Positions 56,195-64,000 of a stretch of 64,000 nucleotides of DNA are shown piece by piece (position 1 is the stretch's first letter; every line of letters starts with the position of its first letter). The stretch lies in contig JALOCJ010000003.1 of NCBI GenBank assembly GCA_023227825.1, positions 227,412-291,411 on the forward strand, read 5' to 3'. The notes under the pieces are model-generated. The model was not told where the DNA came from, ran no database searches, and worked only from the letters and a program-made list of their open reading frames with translations. This DNA comes from Candidatus Cloacimonas sp. (GTDB lineage Bacteria > Cloacimonadota > Cloacimonadia > Cloacimonadales > Cloacimonadaceae). Position numbers and translations under genes: made by a program.

Positions 56195-58810
56195 ATGTCT
56201 GATACAACTAATATTATTCCTGTTCAAATTGAAGAACAACTCAAACAAGCATACCTGGATTATTCTATGAGTGTGATTGTTTCTCGTGCCTTACCCGATA
56301 TTCGGGATGGCTTAAAACCCTCTCAACGCAGAATAATCTATGCGATGCATGAACTTAATTTAACTCCTGGAAGTCACTTTCGGAAATGTGCTAAAATTGC
56401 AGGTGACACAAGTGGTAACTATCATCCTCACGGAGAACAAGTTGTCTATCCTACTTTAGTGCGTTTGGCACAGCCCTGGATAATGCGCTATCCATTAATT
56501 GAAGGTCAGGGAAATTTCGGTTCTATAGATGGTGATCCACCTGCTGCTATGCGATATACGGAAGCGCGCTTGCAAAAAATAACAATGGAAATGCTTTCCG
56601 AACTGGAAAAAGATACTGTTGAATTTAGAAGCAACTATGATGAAACCCGTCAAGAACCGTTGGTTTTTCCTGCACGGTTTCCCAATTTACTGGTAAACGG
56701 TTCTTCGGGAATCGCTGTAGGTATGGCAACCAATATGCCACCTCATAATATCGGTGAGGTCTGCGAGGCAATTATTGCTCTGATTGATAATCCCGATTTG
56801 CAACCCCTGGATTTTCTGGAATATATTAAAGGACCCGATTTTCCTACAGGGGGTTTTATTTTGGGAACTGAAGGAATAAGAGAATATTTTGCCACAGGTA
56901 GAGGCAAGATTATTATGCGCGGAGAAACTGAAATTGAAACTCTGCCTAATGATGCAGAACAGATTATTATTCGTTCTATTCCTTATCAATTATCTACTAC
57001 CCAGCTTATAGAGCGGATGGTGGAGCTGGTGAAAGACAAAAAAATTGAAGGTATAAGCGATATTCGTGATGAATCAGGACGCGATGGAATGCGCCTGGTA
57101 GTCCAAGTAAAACGCAATCAGGATGCCCAAGTTGTGCGTAATTTACTCTATAAATATACACAGCTGCAATCAACTTTTGGAGTAATTAATCTTTGTCTGA
57201 TTGATGGAGTTCCACAAGTTGTGAATATGAAAGAAATGCTGCAGAATTTTATTGATTTTCGGCACGAAGTTGTTTTGCGCCGCACACAATTTGACTTGCG
57301 TAATGCTAAAGAACGCTTGCACATTTTAGAGGGCTTGAAAATAGCTCTGGATAATCTGGATGAAGTTATCGCTCTAATCCGTGCTTCGCAAACCCCCAAT
57401 GATGCCAGCGTCGGTTTACAGGAAAAATTCGGTTTAAGTGAAATTCAGGCAAAAGCAATTCTGGATATGCGCCTCCAACGCTTAACCGGTTTGGAACGCG
57501 ATAAAATAGAAACAGAATATCAGGAATTATTGATTACAATTGCCCGTCTTACTGAACTGGTTGAACATAAAGAACTTAGAATGAATTTAATTAAGGAAGA
57601 AACAGCCGAAATTAGAGATAAATTTGCTGATAAAAGGTTAACTACAATTATCCCTGCTCCAGCAGGAAGTTTCAATATGGAAGACCTGATTGCAGATGAA
57701 ATGGTGGTGGTTACTATTACTCATGACGGCTATGTAAAACGCTTACCTGTTGATACATACAAAGTTCAAGCCAGAGGAGGAAAGGGATTAAGCGCATCTA
57801 ATTTGAAAGAAGAGGACTTTATTCAATACTTCTTTGTTGCCAGCACTCATTCCTATATTTTACTTTTTACCGATCATGGAATGTGTTACTGGCTAAAGGT
57901 TTTTGAGATTCCTGAAGCAAGTAGAACAGCCAGAGGAAAAGCAATTGTGAATTTGGTAAAACTTGCTGCGGGAGATAGAATTAAAGCATTTGTAACTTTG
58001 AAGGATTTCCATCCTGAACAAAACATCGTAATGTGCACGCGTAAAGGTCTGGTTAAGAAAAGTCCTGTAACTGCTTTTTCGCATCCTCGCTCAATTGGTA
58101 TTAAAGCAATCAAGCTTAGAGAAGATGATGAATTGATAGATGCCAGAATTTGTGAAGCGGGAGATGATATTCTGCTAGCTACGCATGAAGGAAAGTGCAA
58201 TCGCTTCAGCGAAAATGAAATCCGTTCTAGGCGTCGTTTTTCTCAGGGTGTAAAAGGAATTCGCTTGCGTAATGGAGATTATGTTATTTCAATGACGATT
58301 GCTACTGCTCAGGATCAATTGGAAAACGGTAATCCTAATTCTTCCACTATTTTAGCAATTAGCGAAAACGGATATGGTAAGCGTAGTCCTATTTCCAGTT
58401 ATTCTGTAACCAGAAGAGGTTCTATGGGTGTTATTACTCTTAAAACAAATGAACGGAATGGTTATTTGGCTTCCTTGATGCTGGTGAAGGATGATGACGA
58501 TTTAATGATTATAACTCAAGGTGGAATGATTATTAGACAACGCATTTCTGAAATTTCTGTAGTAGGAAGAAATACTTTGGGGGTGCGTTTGATAAACCTT
58601 GCTCCCAATGATGTAGTGCGTGATATTTCCCTCGTGCATTCTGAGCCCGATGAGGAATCCCTGGATAAAGAAGTGGAAATTTTGAAAGCAAAACCGCTTC
58701 CTGATATGGAAGACCTTACAGATATGGAAAATGATGAATTTACGGAAGAAGATGAAGAAGAAATTGAGGAATTGGAAGAAGACCTGGAAAATGAAGAGGA
58801 TAATGACTAA
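56195..58810 (+). CDS. gyrA: DNA gyrase subunit A
   Basis: This is the 871-aa breakage-reunion subunit. The active-site Tyr is in AAMRYTEARL (near 122). The quinolone region is intact (HPHGEQVVYPTLVRLAQPW, with Glu in place of the usual Asp/Ser context). The GyrA box appears as QARGGKG, which identifies it as gyrase and not topoisomerase IV. A very acidic tail ends the protein. AAGGAG precedes the ATG. Its last 8 bases overlap the lipoprotein gene. Confidence 0.96.
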   Translation: MSDTTNIIPVQIEEQLKQAYLDYSMSVIVSRALPDIRDGLKPSQRRIIYAMHELNLTPGSHFRKCAKIAGDTSGNYHPHGEQVVYPTLVRLAQPWIMRYPLIEGQGNFGSIDGDPPAAMRYTEARLQKITMEMLSELEKDTVEFRSNYDETRQEPLVFPARFPNLLVNGSSGIAVGMATNMPPHNIGEVCEAIIALIDNPDLQPLDFLEYIKGPDFPTGGFILGTEGIREYFATGRGKIIMRGETEIETLPNDAEQIIIRSIPYQLSTTQLIERMVELVKDKKIEGISDIRDESGRDGMRLVVQVKRNQDAQVVRNLLYKYTQLQSTFGVINLCLIDGVPQVVNMKEMLQNFIDFRHEVVLRRTQFDLRNAKERLHILEGLKIALDNLDEVIALIRASQTPNDASVGLQEKFGLSEIQAKAILDMRLQRLTGLERDKIETEYQELLITIARLTELVEHKELRMNLIKEETAEIRDKFADKRLTTIIPAPAGSFNMEDLIADEMVVVTITHDGYVKRLPVDTYKVQARGGKGLSASNLKEEDFIQYFFVASTHSYILLFTDHGMCYWLKVFEIPEASRTARGKAIVNLVKLAAGDRIKAFVTLKDFHPEQNIVMCTRKGLVKKSPVTAFSHPRSIGIKAIKLREDDELIDARICEAGDDILLATHEGKCNRFSENEIRSRRRFSQGVKGIRLRNGDYVISMTIATAQDQLENGNPNSSTILAISENGYGKRSPISSYSVTRRGSMGVITLKTNERNGYLASLMLVKDDDDLMIITQGGMIIRQRISEISVVGRNTLGVRLINLAPNDVVRDISLVHSEPDEESLDKEVEILKAKPLPDMEDLTDMENDEFTEEDEEEIEELEEDLENEEDND

Positions 58811-59369
58811 ACAATACAGAATTACGCTGACAGCAGGAATTTTTTTTCTGCTGTCCGCTTGTTCTGTAAGCCAGTTTGTTCCCGGGGAAGGAATTATTAG
58901 GGAAAATAATTATGCTGTTATTCGTTCGGATACATTATTAATTATTGTTAAACCCCAAAGCTATCCTGGCAGCTATCAGGAAATCAATAACCGCTTCTTT
59001 CCTGTCTTTATCAGTATCAAAAATAATTCTACACAGAAAATAAAACTGCAGGAAAACTCATTCAGTATTCTTTGTAATGAAAAACAGTATGATCCTGTTC
59101 CCGTAGATTACATTCTAGCTGATTTGGAAAGAAAAATGATGTTGCAAGAATTCAGCGATCCTTTCTTACCTCCAACAGAATTTGGTATAACGGATAGGAC
59201 TAAAGAACAGGAAATGTATTATGAATTGGTAAATAATGCATTTAGCTGGGGAGAACTTTTACCCGGAGCCAAAAAAGATGGTTATCTCTTTTACAATAAA
59301 GAAATTGCCTCTGCCAGCTGTTTCACCATTAATATCCTAGGATTTGCTATCCCTTTCATAAAGCAATAA
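58803..59369 (+). CDS. Lipoprotein of unknown function downstream of gyrA
   Basis: This is a 188-aa protein with a lipoprotein signal (ITLTAGIFFLLSAC, lipobox LSAC). The rest is a beta-rich domain (YAVIRSDTLLIIVKPQSYPG, FFPVFISIKNNSTQKIKLQ). The open frame begins at 58731, but those codons read the gyrA acidic tail in another frame. AAGAGG is well placed for the ATG at 58803. No family is recognised. Confidence 0.7.
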   Translation: MTKQYRITLTAGIFFLLSACSVSQFVPGEGIIRENNYAVIRSDTLLIIVKPQSYPGSYQEINNRFFPVFISIKNNSTQKIKLQENSFSILCNEKQYDPVPVDYILADLERKMMLQEFSDPFLPPTEFGITDRTKEQEMYYELVNNAFSWGELLPGAKKDGYLFYNKEIASASCFTINILGFAIPFIKQ

Positions 59370-59382
59370 TATATCTCTTCCC

Positions 59383-59453
59383 GTCACGAGTCCTCACTGC
59401 CAAATAGATTTGAGGGCAGTGTAAAAGTTATTTCGGCAGTAACGATTCCTGAC
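59383..59453 (+). repeat. 71-bp palindromic element, copy 1 (left flank of the R-M island)
   Basis: This is an imperfect palindrome with about 25-base arms: GTCACGAGTCCTCACTGCC at one end and GGCAGTAACGATTCCTGAC at the other. Bases 59391-59454 are identical to 62283-62346. Confidence 0.85.
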
Positions 59454-59489
59454 TTGCATTGTAAATATATCTTCAAAGGTTCTATAAGG

Positions 59490-60275
59490 TTAAAGAATAT
59501 CTTTTATCCTCTCAATGGTCAATTTCAAATAATCAATATTGATATCTATTCCTACATAATTTCTATGATATTTTTTAGCAACAACACCCGTAGTTCCGCT
59601 TCCATTAAAAGGATCAAGAACAAGATCTCCTTCATCTGTAGAAGATAAAACAATTCTTTCCAGTAATGCTATGGGCTTTTGGGTTGGATGTTTTCCGTGT
59701 ATTTTTTCCCTTGAAGGTGTAGTTGGAATACACCAAACACTTCTCATTGGTTTACTTTTCTTATTGATAATATCTCCAATCCAGTCAGTATTTTTCATTA
59801 GCTCATAATGGTATTTTTGTTTTTGTGATGGGTCTTTAATTGCCCAAAGAATTGTTTCATGAGAAGCAGTAAAACATTTTCTTGTAAGGTTTGGAGCAGC
59901 ATTAGGTTTGAACCAGCAAATGTCGTTAATTATTTTGAATCCTTGTTTTTGTAACTCATAACCACATTGATAAATTGAATGGTAAGTGCCACTAATCCAA
60001 ATAGTTCCTGATGGTTTTAATACTTGTCTACAAGCAGAAATCCATTTATTGTGGAATTCTGATTTATGGGAAAATTCATCAAGCAGATCCCAGTCACCCT
60101 TTTTTACGCTTACCATTTTTCCGCTTTTACAAGTTATGGTTCCATCCGATAAAAAGTAGGGAGGATCGGCAAAAATCATATCAAATGAGTTAGGTTCAAG
60201 TTCTTTTAAAATTTCTATACAATTTCCCCAATATAAGCAGAAATCTACAGAGGAAAAATATTTACTATAGCTCAT
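59490..60275 (-). CDS. Beta-class N6-adenine methyltransferase, second methylase of a DpnII-type system
   Basis: This is a 261-aa methyltransferase with motif IV (DPPY, 37-40) before motif I (LDPFNGSGTTG, 220-230), the beta-class order used by M.DpnA-like enzymes. In DpnII systems this enzyme can also methylate single-stranded GATC DNA during uptake. It is the last gene of the three and follows the endonuclease by 2 bases. Confidence 0.88.
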   Translation of the reverse strand: MSYSKYFSSVDFCLYWGNCIEILKELEPNSFDMIFADPPYFLSDGTITCKSGKMVSVKKGDWDLLDEFSHKSEFHNKWISACRQVLKPSGTIWISGTYHSIYQCGYELQKQGFKIINDICWFKPNAAPNLTRKCFTASHETILWAIKDPSQKQKYHYELMKNTDWIGDIINKKSKPMRSVWCIPTTPSREKIHGKHPTQKPIALLERIVLSSTDEGDLVLDPFNGSGTTGVVAKKYHRNYVGIDINIDYLKLTIERIKDIL

Positions 60276-60277
60276 AA

Positions 60278-61177
60278 TTAATTAGTAAGGATACACTCTA
60301 AAACACCATCCAAAAGCATTTTTACATTTAGGATATAATCAAGCTCATTAAATGCTTCTTGAAGGGGCCGTTGTGTTGTTTTCCAACCCCAACCATCGGT
60401 AATCCATATAAATTGAATATTATGTTTTTTCCAAAATTTGTAGATATCCTTATATTCACCTGCTGTTGATTTTAATTTTGAACCACCAACGCTGTAGAAA
60501 TTGACTTCAATTAAATATAACTGATGGTCTTTTTTTATTATGAAGTCAATTATACGATTTGTTTCATCTACAGGAAGGTCAATTCCCCATTGTTTTTTTA
60601 CCTTTGACCTTGTAGCAGATGCTAAATATACAAAGTTATTCTTTTTACAAATCCTTTTAATATGCTTATCTATTAATTGTTCCATTGCTTTTCCTGCTCT
60701 GTTTTTACGGGCATTGGAATCCAATCCTACTTCAATTCCGAAAGTATAATCAACCAAGTTCTTTATTTTATTTGAACTTAATAACTTTAATAAGCCAGCT
60801 CTGTCAGCAAAATTTAAGGCATCTTCATCAGAAAGGTTTTTAAAATTAAACTCTTTTGATTGAAGGTTATTTTGATTTTTAGAAGTTAACAGGGTTATGC
60901 TATCCTTTCTGCAAGCGACAAGAACAGGTAAAATATGTTTAATTTCCGGATGTTTTTTCAGAAGATATTTAAATTCATCGGTGATATTCTTTTTGCCTAT
61001 AAGATAGTTCATTGTATTGAGGCAAATTTCAATATCCTTTATATGCTTGGATACTTTTTTCCAGTCAACAAGATAAGACCAATCATTGATAGTTGGTAAC
61101 ATAGTATTCATTAAATAATTAAATACTTTATCGGGGCTTTTCAGTTGTAATTTTTTATATACTGGTAATTGTTTCAA
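60278..61177 (-). CDS. DpnII/MboI-type restriction endonuclease (GATC)
   Basis: This is a 299-aa type II endonuclease. Conserved family stretches are visible: LNTMNYLIGKKNI, NLVDYTFGIEVGLDSNARKNR (within 140-160) and the catalytic region IIDFIIKKDHQLYLIEVNFY with D211 and E224-V-N226. It is close in length to DpnII (288 aa). The start is TTG with GGGAGG upstream. It should cut unmethylated GATC. Confidence 0.92.
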   Translation of the reverse strand: MKQLPVYKKLQLKSPDKVFNYLMNTMLPTINDWSYLVDWKKVSKHIKDIEICLNTMNYLIGKKNITDEFKYLLKKHPEIKHILPVLVACRKDSITLLTSKNQNNLQSKEFNFKNLSDEDALNFADRAGLLKLLSSNKIKNLVDYTFGIEVGLDSNARKNRAGKAMEQLIDKHIKRICKKNNFVYLASATRSKVKKQWGIDLPVDETNRIIDFIIKKDHQLYLIEVNFYSVGGSKLKSTAGEYKDIYKFWKKHNIQFIWITDGWGWKTTQRPLQEAFNELDYILNVKMLLDGVLECILTN

Positions 61178-61265
61178 GGTAAACCTCCCAATCTATATTA
61201 AACATTATGTATATAAAACAAAGCTCAATTCTCATTAGTTTGAAGTTGAGACATACTACATCATT

Positions 61266-62243
61266 TTAATAATTAGTCACGAGTATTTCAGAAATATTAC
61301 CTCTTTTTTGGGCATCCGAATTGATCATTCTTTTTGCTTGTATACGGCTTATCTTATATTCTTTATAAAGATTATCAAAAAAGTTATCATCTGGATTTGT
61401 AACTCTGGGATCAGAGTTAGATAAAATCTGATAGACATCAGGTCTATCCATTTCCTTAAAAAAGTCAGCTAATCTGTTTTGGTCTTTATCAGTAAAACCT
61501 TCTTTAGCATAAGAATTGAAATTGGATGTCTTGGTCAATGGTCTATAGGGAGGATCATAATAAATTAAAGTGTTTTCTTCAACATAATTGGCAGATAAGG
61601 AAAAATCACCCTGTAGAATTTCTGTATTAGACAGTGCTTTATTCGCATCCCAAAGATTTTCTGCCTGACATATTGAGGGTTTATCATACTTACCATTTGG
61701 GACATTAAATTCTCCATTTTTATTCTCTCTATATAAACCGTTAAAACAGGTTTTATTAAGAAAAATCATATAGGCAGAGTGTCTTATCCATAATTCACTG
61801 TAATTGGCATCAAGGTGCTTTTTACTATAATTAAACCTTTTTCTGATGTCATAATACAAAGTAGCTCTATCCGTTTGAGAGGCATTATTATATTTATTAT
61901 TCAATTCAGACAGTAGAGCAATTAAATTCTCTACAGCATATTTAATAACCTGGTAGGTTATAATCAAATCACGATTGATATCTATTATGATAGATTTATC
62001 TATCTGAAAACAGGATTGTAAATAAAAGAAAAATGCACCACCTCCAATGAATGGTTCAATATAAACAGGAATGTGCATACTTTTTTTGAATTTTTCCGGA
62101 AGCCGATCAACAAGTTCAGGAATTAGTTGTCCTTTACCCCCTGCCCATTTTAAAAAGGGTTTTGCATCAAAGTTAAACAATTTAATTTGAGTAGCAGGAA
62201 TATACTCCTTAAGGTTCACACCAGATAACATCTGTTCTTTCAT
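61266..62243 (-). CDS. Dam-type adenine methyltransferase, first methylase of the DpnII-type system
   Basis: This is a 325-aa alpha-class (D12) methyltransferase. Motif I is FLKWAGGKGQL (30-40) and motif IV is DPPY (230-233) in LIYYDPPYRPL; IEPFIGGGAFF is near 62-72. It is the DpnM-like enzyme that protects GATC sites. It is first in the three-gene operon, as in the DpnII system, with 88 bases to the endonuclease gene. Confidence 0.93.
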   Translation of the reverse strand: MKEQMLSGVNLKEYIPATQIKLFNFDAKPFLKWAGGKGQLIPELVDRLPEKFKKSMHIPVYIEPFIGGGAFFFYLQSCFQIDKSIIIDINRDLIITYQVIKYAVENLIALLSELNNKYNNASQTDRATLYYDIRKRFNYSKKHLDANYSELWIRHSAYMIFLNKTCFNGLYRENKNGEFNVPNGKYDKPSICQAENLWDANKALSNTEILQGDFSLSANYVEENTLIYYDPPYRPLTKTSNFNSYAKEGFTDKDQNRLADFFKEMDRPDVYQILSNSDPRVTNPDDNFFDNLYKEYKISRIQAKRMINSDAQKRGNISEILVTNY

Positions 62244-62282
62244 AATATTTTCTTCCTGGTTACTTTCTCAAGTCGTTATAAT

Positions 62283-62346
62283 TCCTCACTGCCAAATAGA
62301 TTTGAGGGCAGTGTAAAAGTTATTTCGGCAGTAACGATTCCTGACT
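62283..62346 (+). repeat. 71-bp palindromic element, copy 2 (right flank of the R-M island)
   Basis: This is 64 bases identical to 59391-59454 in the same orientation. The outermost arm beyond 62283 has diverged. Confidence 0.85.
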
Positions 62347-62356
62347 CTCAGGGGGT

Positions 62357-62378
62357 AGGTGGACAAGAATGTCCACCT
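62357..62378. repeat. Single tetraloop hairpin (CCGG family)
   Basis: AGGTGGACA-agaa-TGTCCACCT, a perfect 9-bp stem followed by TCCGG, has the same design as the hairpin arrays. It lies at the 3' end of the propeller gene. Confidence 0.7.
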
Positions 62379-62391
62379 TCCGGTTACATTG

Positions 62392-63324
62392 TTAACGGTA
62401 TTCATAGATCATCCAGCCCTCTTTTCCTAGTCCTAAAAAGATGTAATCATTGGCTACATCCAAATCGTAAACGGGGATAGTGAGAAAAATGTTGTTGAGG
62501 TCTTCGGTTTTGAGGGGATTGGTGACATCAACAATTTTTACTCCTCCGCGCCCTAATACAATAAAAAGACGGTTATCTTTAATATCCAGGCTCAGAATTT
62601 CGTTAGTCATTCTAATTTGACTGATAAGGGTTGGCTTTTTGGGTTCATAAACATTGAAAGCGAGAAGGTTTTTTCCAGCACCGATCCAAATTGTATTTCC
62701 GTTTTTAGCTAAACAGGTGGCATCTATAAGTTCGTAATTTACTCCCAGAGAAACAGGATAGGATTGATCGGTGATATCTACGGCAACTAAACCAAAATCA
62801 TTGAGAGCAAAGATATAAGGGTAACTTGCTACGAAGTCCTTAATACCCCATTTTTCAGAAAAGGTAGATAATAATTCGCGTGTGCTTCCACCACCTAAAT
62901 CAATAATATCTATTCCTCTATAACGGTCTGCCACATAAAGAATTGAACCTTCGCGGGTAAGTTTATCACCAACAATTGTTTGAGGGAAGAAAATACGAGA
63001 ACCGGTATACAAACTATCTATCAAAATAACTTGATTTGTGGGTTCATTGGAGGCGACATAAAGATATTTTCCGGTAAGTGTTTCAATGTCCTCAATCGGG
63101 TTTGGAGAGAAAAAAGCTGCTTTCATTTTGGGTTGCCAGGCGTTAAAAATGGAATAAACCCAGATATAATTTTGGTTATTAGCATAAACCAGATCCTCGG
63201 CAAAGCGGATAGAATATGCCTGAGAGGTCTTAATATAAGCCAGTTGATGCAGAAATTTATTGTCTATAGCAAATATAGATAGGCACATAAGCAGGCAAAG
63301 GATACTGAGTAAGCTGCGTTTCAT
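62392..63324 (-). CDS. Exported LVIVD-repeat beta-propeller protein
   Basis: This is a 310-aa protein with signal peptide MKRSLLSILCLLMCLSIFA. Repeated units of about 40 aa of the LVIVD type are visible (LYVADRYRGIDIIDLGG, FALNDFGLVAVDITD, FIVLGRGGVKIVDVTN). It probably forms a propeller. The role is unknown, possibly surface binding. It overlaps the MoxR gene upstream by 4 bases. Confidence 0.75.
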   Translation of the reverse strand: MKRSLLSILCLLMCLSIFAIDNKFLHQLAYIKTSQAYSIRFAEDLVYANNQNYIWVYSIFNAWQPKMKAAFFSPNPIEDIETLTGKYLYVASNEPTNQVILIDSLYTGSRIFFPQTIVGDKLTREGSILYVADRYRGIDIIDLGGGSTRELLSTFSEKWGIKDFVASYPYIFALNDFGLVAVDITDQSYPVSLGVNYELIDATCLAKNGNTIWIGAGKNLLAFNVYEPKKPTLISQIRMTNEILSLDIKDNRLFIVLGRGGVKIVDVTNPLKTEDLNNIFLTIPVYDLDVANDYIFLGLGKEGWMIYEYR

Positions 63325-64000
63325 TTTTTCTCCAGTAACCAGTGAATGATTTGTTTGGAATTAATTCCTTCTGCCTGAGCAGCGAAGGAAGGTAAAATAC
63401 GATGTTGTAAAACATTTATGGCTGATGCTTTCACATCTTCTTCTGCAGGAGTTAAACGACCATCTAAAGCAGCTCTGGCTTTGGCAGACAAAATCAGATA
63501 TTGTGAAGCACGAGGTCCTGCTCCCCAGGCAACCCATTGTTTAATTTCCTTTTCTGCATCATCTGTATTAGGACGTGATTTTCTGACTAAATTTACAGCA
63601 AACTTTAATACATGATCACTAACGGGAAGGGAACGCACTGCCTGTTGTAAAGATATTATTTGTTCACCTGTCAACTGAGGTGTAATTACAGGATTATCCA
63701 GTCCAGTAGTGCTTTCAGCAATTTGCAGTTCTTCTTCCAAAGTAGGATAATCAATATTGATAAAGAACATAAAACGGTCTAACTGTGCTTCGGGCAGAGG
63801 ATAAGTTCCTTCCTGTTCAATGGGGTTTTGAGTTGCCATCACTAAAAAGGGCTTACTTAGAGGTCGGGTAACGGTTCCGCTGGTTACAGCATATTCTTGC
63901 ATTGCCTGTAATAAAGCTGCCTGTGTTTTAGGAGGTGTTCGGTTAATTTCATCTGCCAGAATAATATTGGCAAAAATAGGACCTTTGATGTATTCAAAAT
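63321..64000 (-). CDS. MoxR-family AAA+ ATPase, 5' end outside the window
   Basis: This is the C-terminal two-thirds of a MoxR ATPase. The frame is open from 63902 up to the edge, with Walker B IILADEINRTPPK, sensor MATQNPIEQEGTYPLPEAQLDRFM, and the lid region PRASQYLILSAKARA. MoxR proteins are chaperones often next to DUF58 and von Willebrand A genes; none is visible here. The Walker A part lies beyond base 64000. Confidence 0.93.
   Translation of the reverse strand, partial: FEYIKGPIFANIILADEINRTPPKTQAALLQAMQEYAVTSGTVTRPLSKPFLVMATQNPIEQEGTYPLPEAQLDRFMFFINIDYPTLEEELQIAESTTGLDNPVITPQLTGEQIISLQQAVRSLPVSDHVLKFAVNLVRKSRPNTDDAEKEIKQWVAWGAGPRASQYLILSAKARAALDGRLTPAEEDVKASAINVLQHRILPSFAAQAEGINSKQIIHWLLEKK

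Noticed and set aside
58731..58802. Upstream part of the lipoprotein frame (Lys/Met-rich)
   Set aside because: It is the out-of-frame reading of the acidic gyrA tail. The signal peptide and ribosome site start at 58803.

Overview
The window looks like chromosomal DNA from an anaerobic, fermentative, Gram-negative bacterium. The best fit is Candidatus Cloacimonadota (Cloacimonas-like). This is inferred from the gene set, not from a database search. The DNA is AT-rich. It carries lipid A genes with an LpxC-FabZ fusion, a two-subunit glycine decarboxylase, the lysine-fermentation genes kamA and kdd, and a superoxide reductase/rubrerythrin/rubredoxin operon. It also has large secreted proteins, one of them with a T9SS-like C-terminal sorting domain.

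Layout. 0.2-6.9 kb: gcvPA-gcvPB, then ompH-lpxD-lpxC/fabZ-lpxA, all on the plus strand with short gaps or overlaps. 7.8-9.6 kb: rarA and a ferritin-like gene on the minus strand. 9.7-10.8 kb: a hairpin-repeat array, then tRNA-fMet and a tRNA-Met/Arg/His cluster. 10.8-13.6 kb: a ROK kinase, a small secreted protein, an MlaE permease and an MlaF-like ATPase that has lost its catalytic motifs. 13.9-20.6 kb (minus): a giant secreted endonuclease I protein, tsaB, a ferritin-like protein, and the rubredoxin/rubrerythrin/superoxide reductase operon. 20.7-24.3 kb: a lipoprotein and polA. 24.3-25.7 kb: non-coding repeats. 25.7-27.4 kb: a DarTG toxin-antitoxin pair. 28.1-30.3 kb: a T9SS-type secreted protein. 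30.6-34.6 kb: dCMP deaminase and a complete ECF transporter. 34.8-40.3 kb (minus): kdd-kamA-kamB-CDF exporter-M23 peptidase. 40.9-42.5 kb: an AbiL-like ATPase and a truncated RloB. 42.6-51.0 kb (minus): CHASE2 adenylate cyclase, outer-membrane, FecR and secreted proteins, ddl, a FemAB/GNAT-like protein and a response regulator. 51.3-53.3 kb: cold-shock protein and a YgiQ radical SAM protein. 54.3-59.4 kb: gyrB-gyrA-lipoprotein. 59.5-62.2 kb: a DpnII-type (GATC) restriction-modification system. 62.4-64.0 kb: a beta-propeller protein and a partial MoxR ATPase that runs off the edge.

The most unusual content is non-coding. (i) Tandem arrays of paired tetraloop hairpins (53-bp and 33-bp periods, with single units elsewhere) show compensatory stem changes, and one has become the 3' end of ygiQ. 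(ii) A 71-bp palindromic element is present three times; two copies share a perfect 64-bp identity and flank the restriction-modification island as direct repeats. (iii) A roughly 450-bp element with a GTTAAAG hairpin occurs as inverted copies 17 kb apart. (iv) A roughly 160-bp intergenic element occurs three times. Three defence or conflict modules (DarTG, AbiL-like, DpnII-like) lie close to such repeats.

Regulatory signals seen include two tRNA promoters with an intervening terminator, terminators after the rubredoxin gene and the cold-shock gene, a 24-bp operator-like inverted repeat ahead of the superoxide reductase operon, and an 11-bp-phased CATATC repeat between kdd and the AbiL-like genes. 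All identity statements between repeats are hand alignments.
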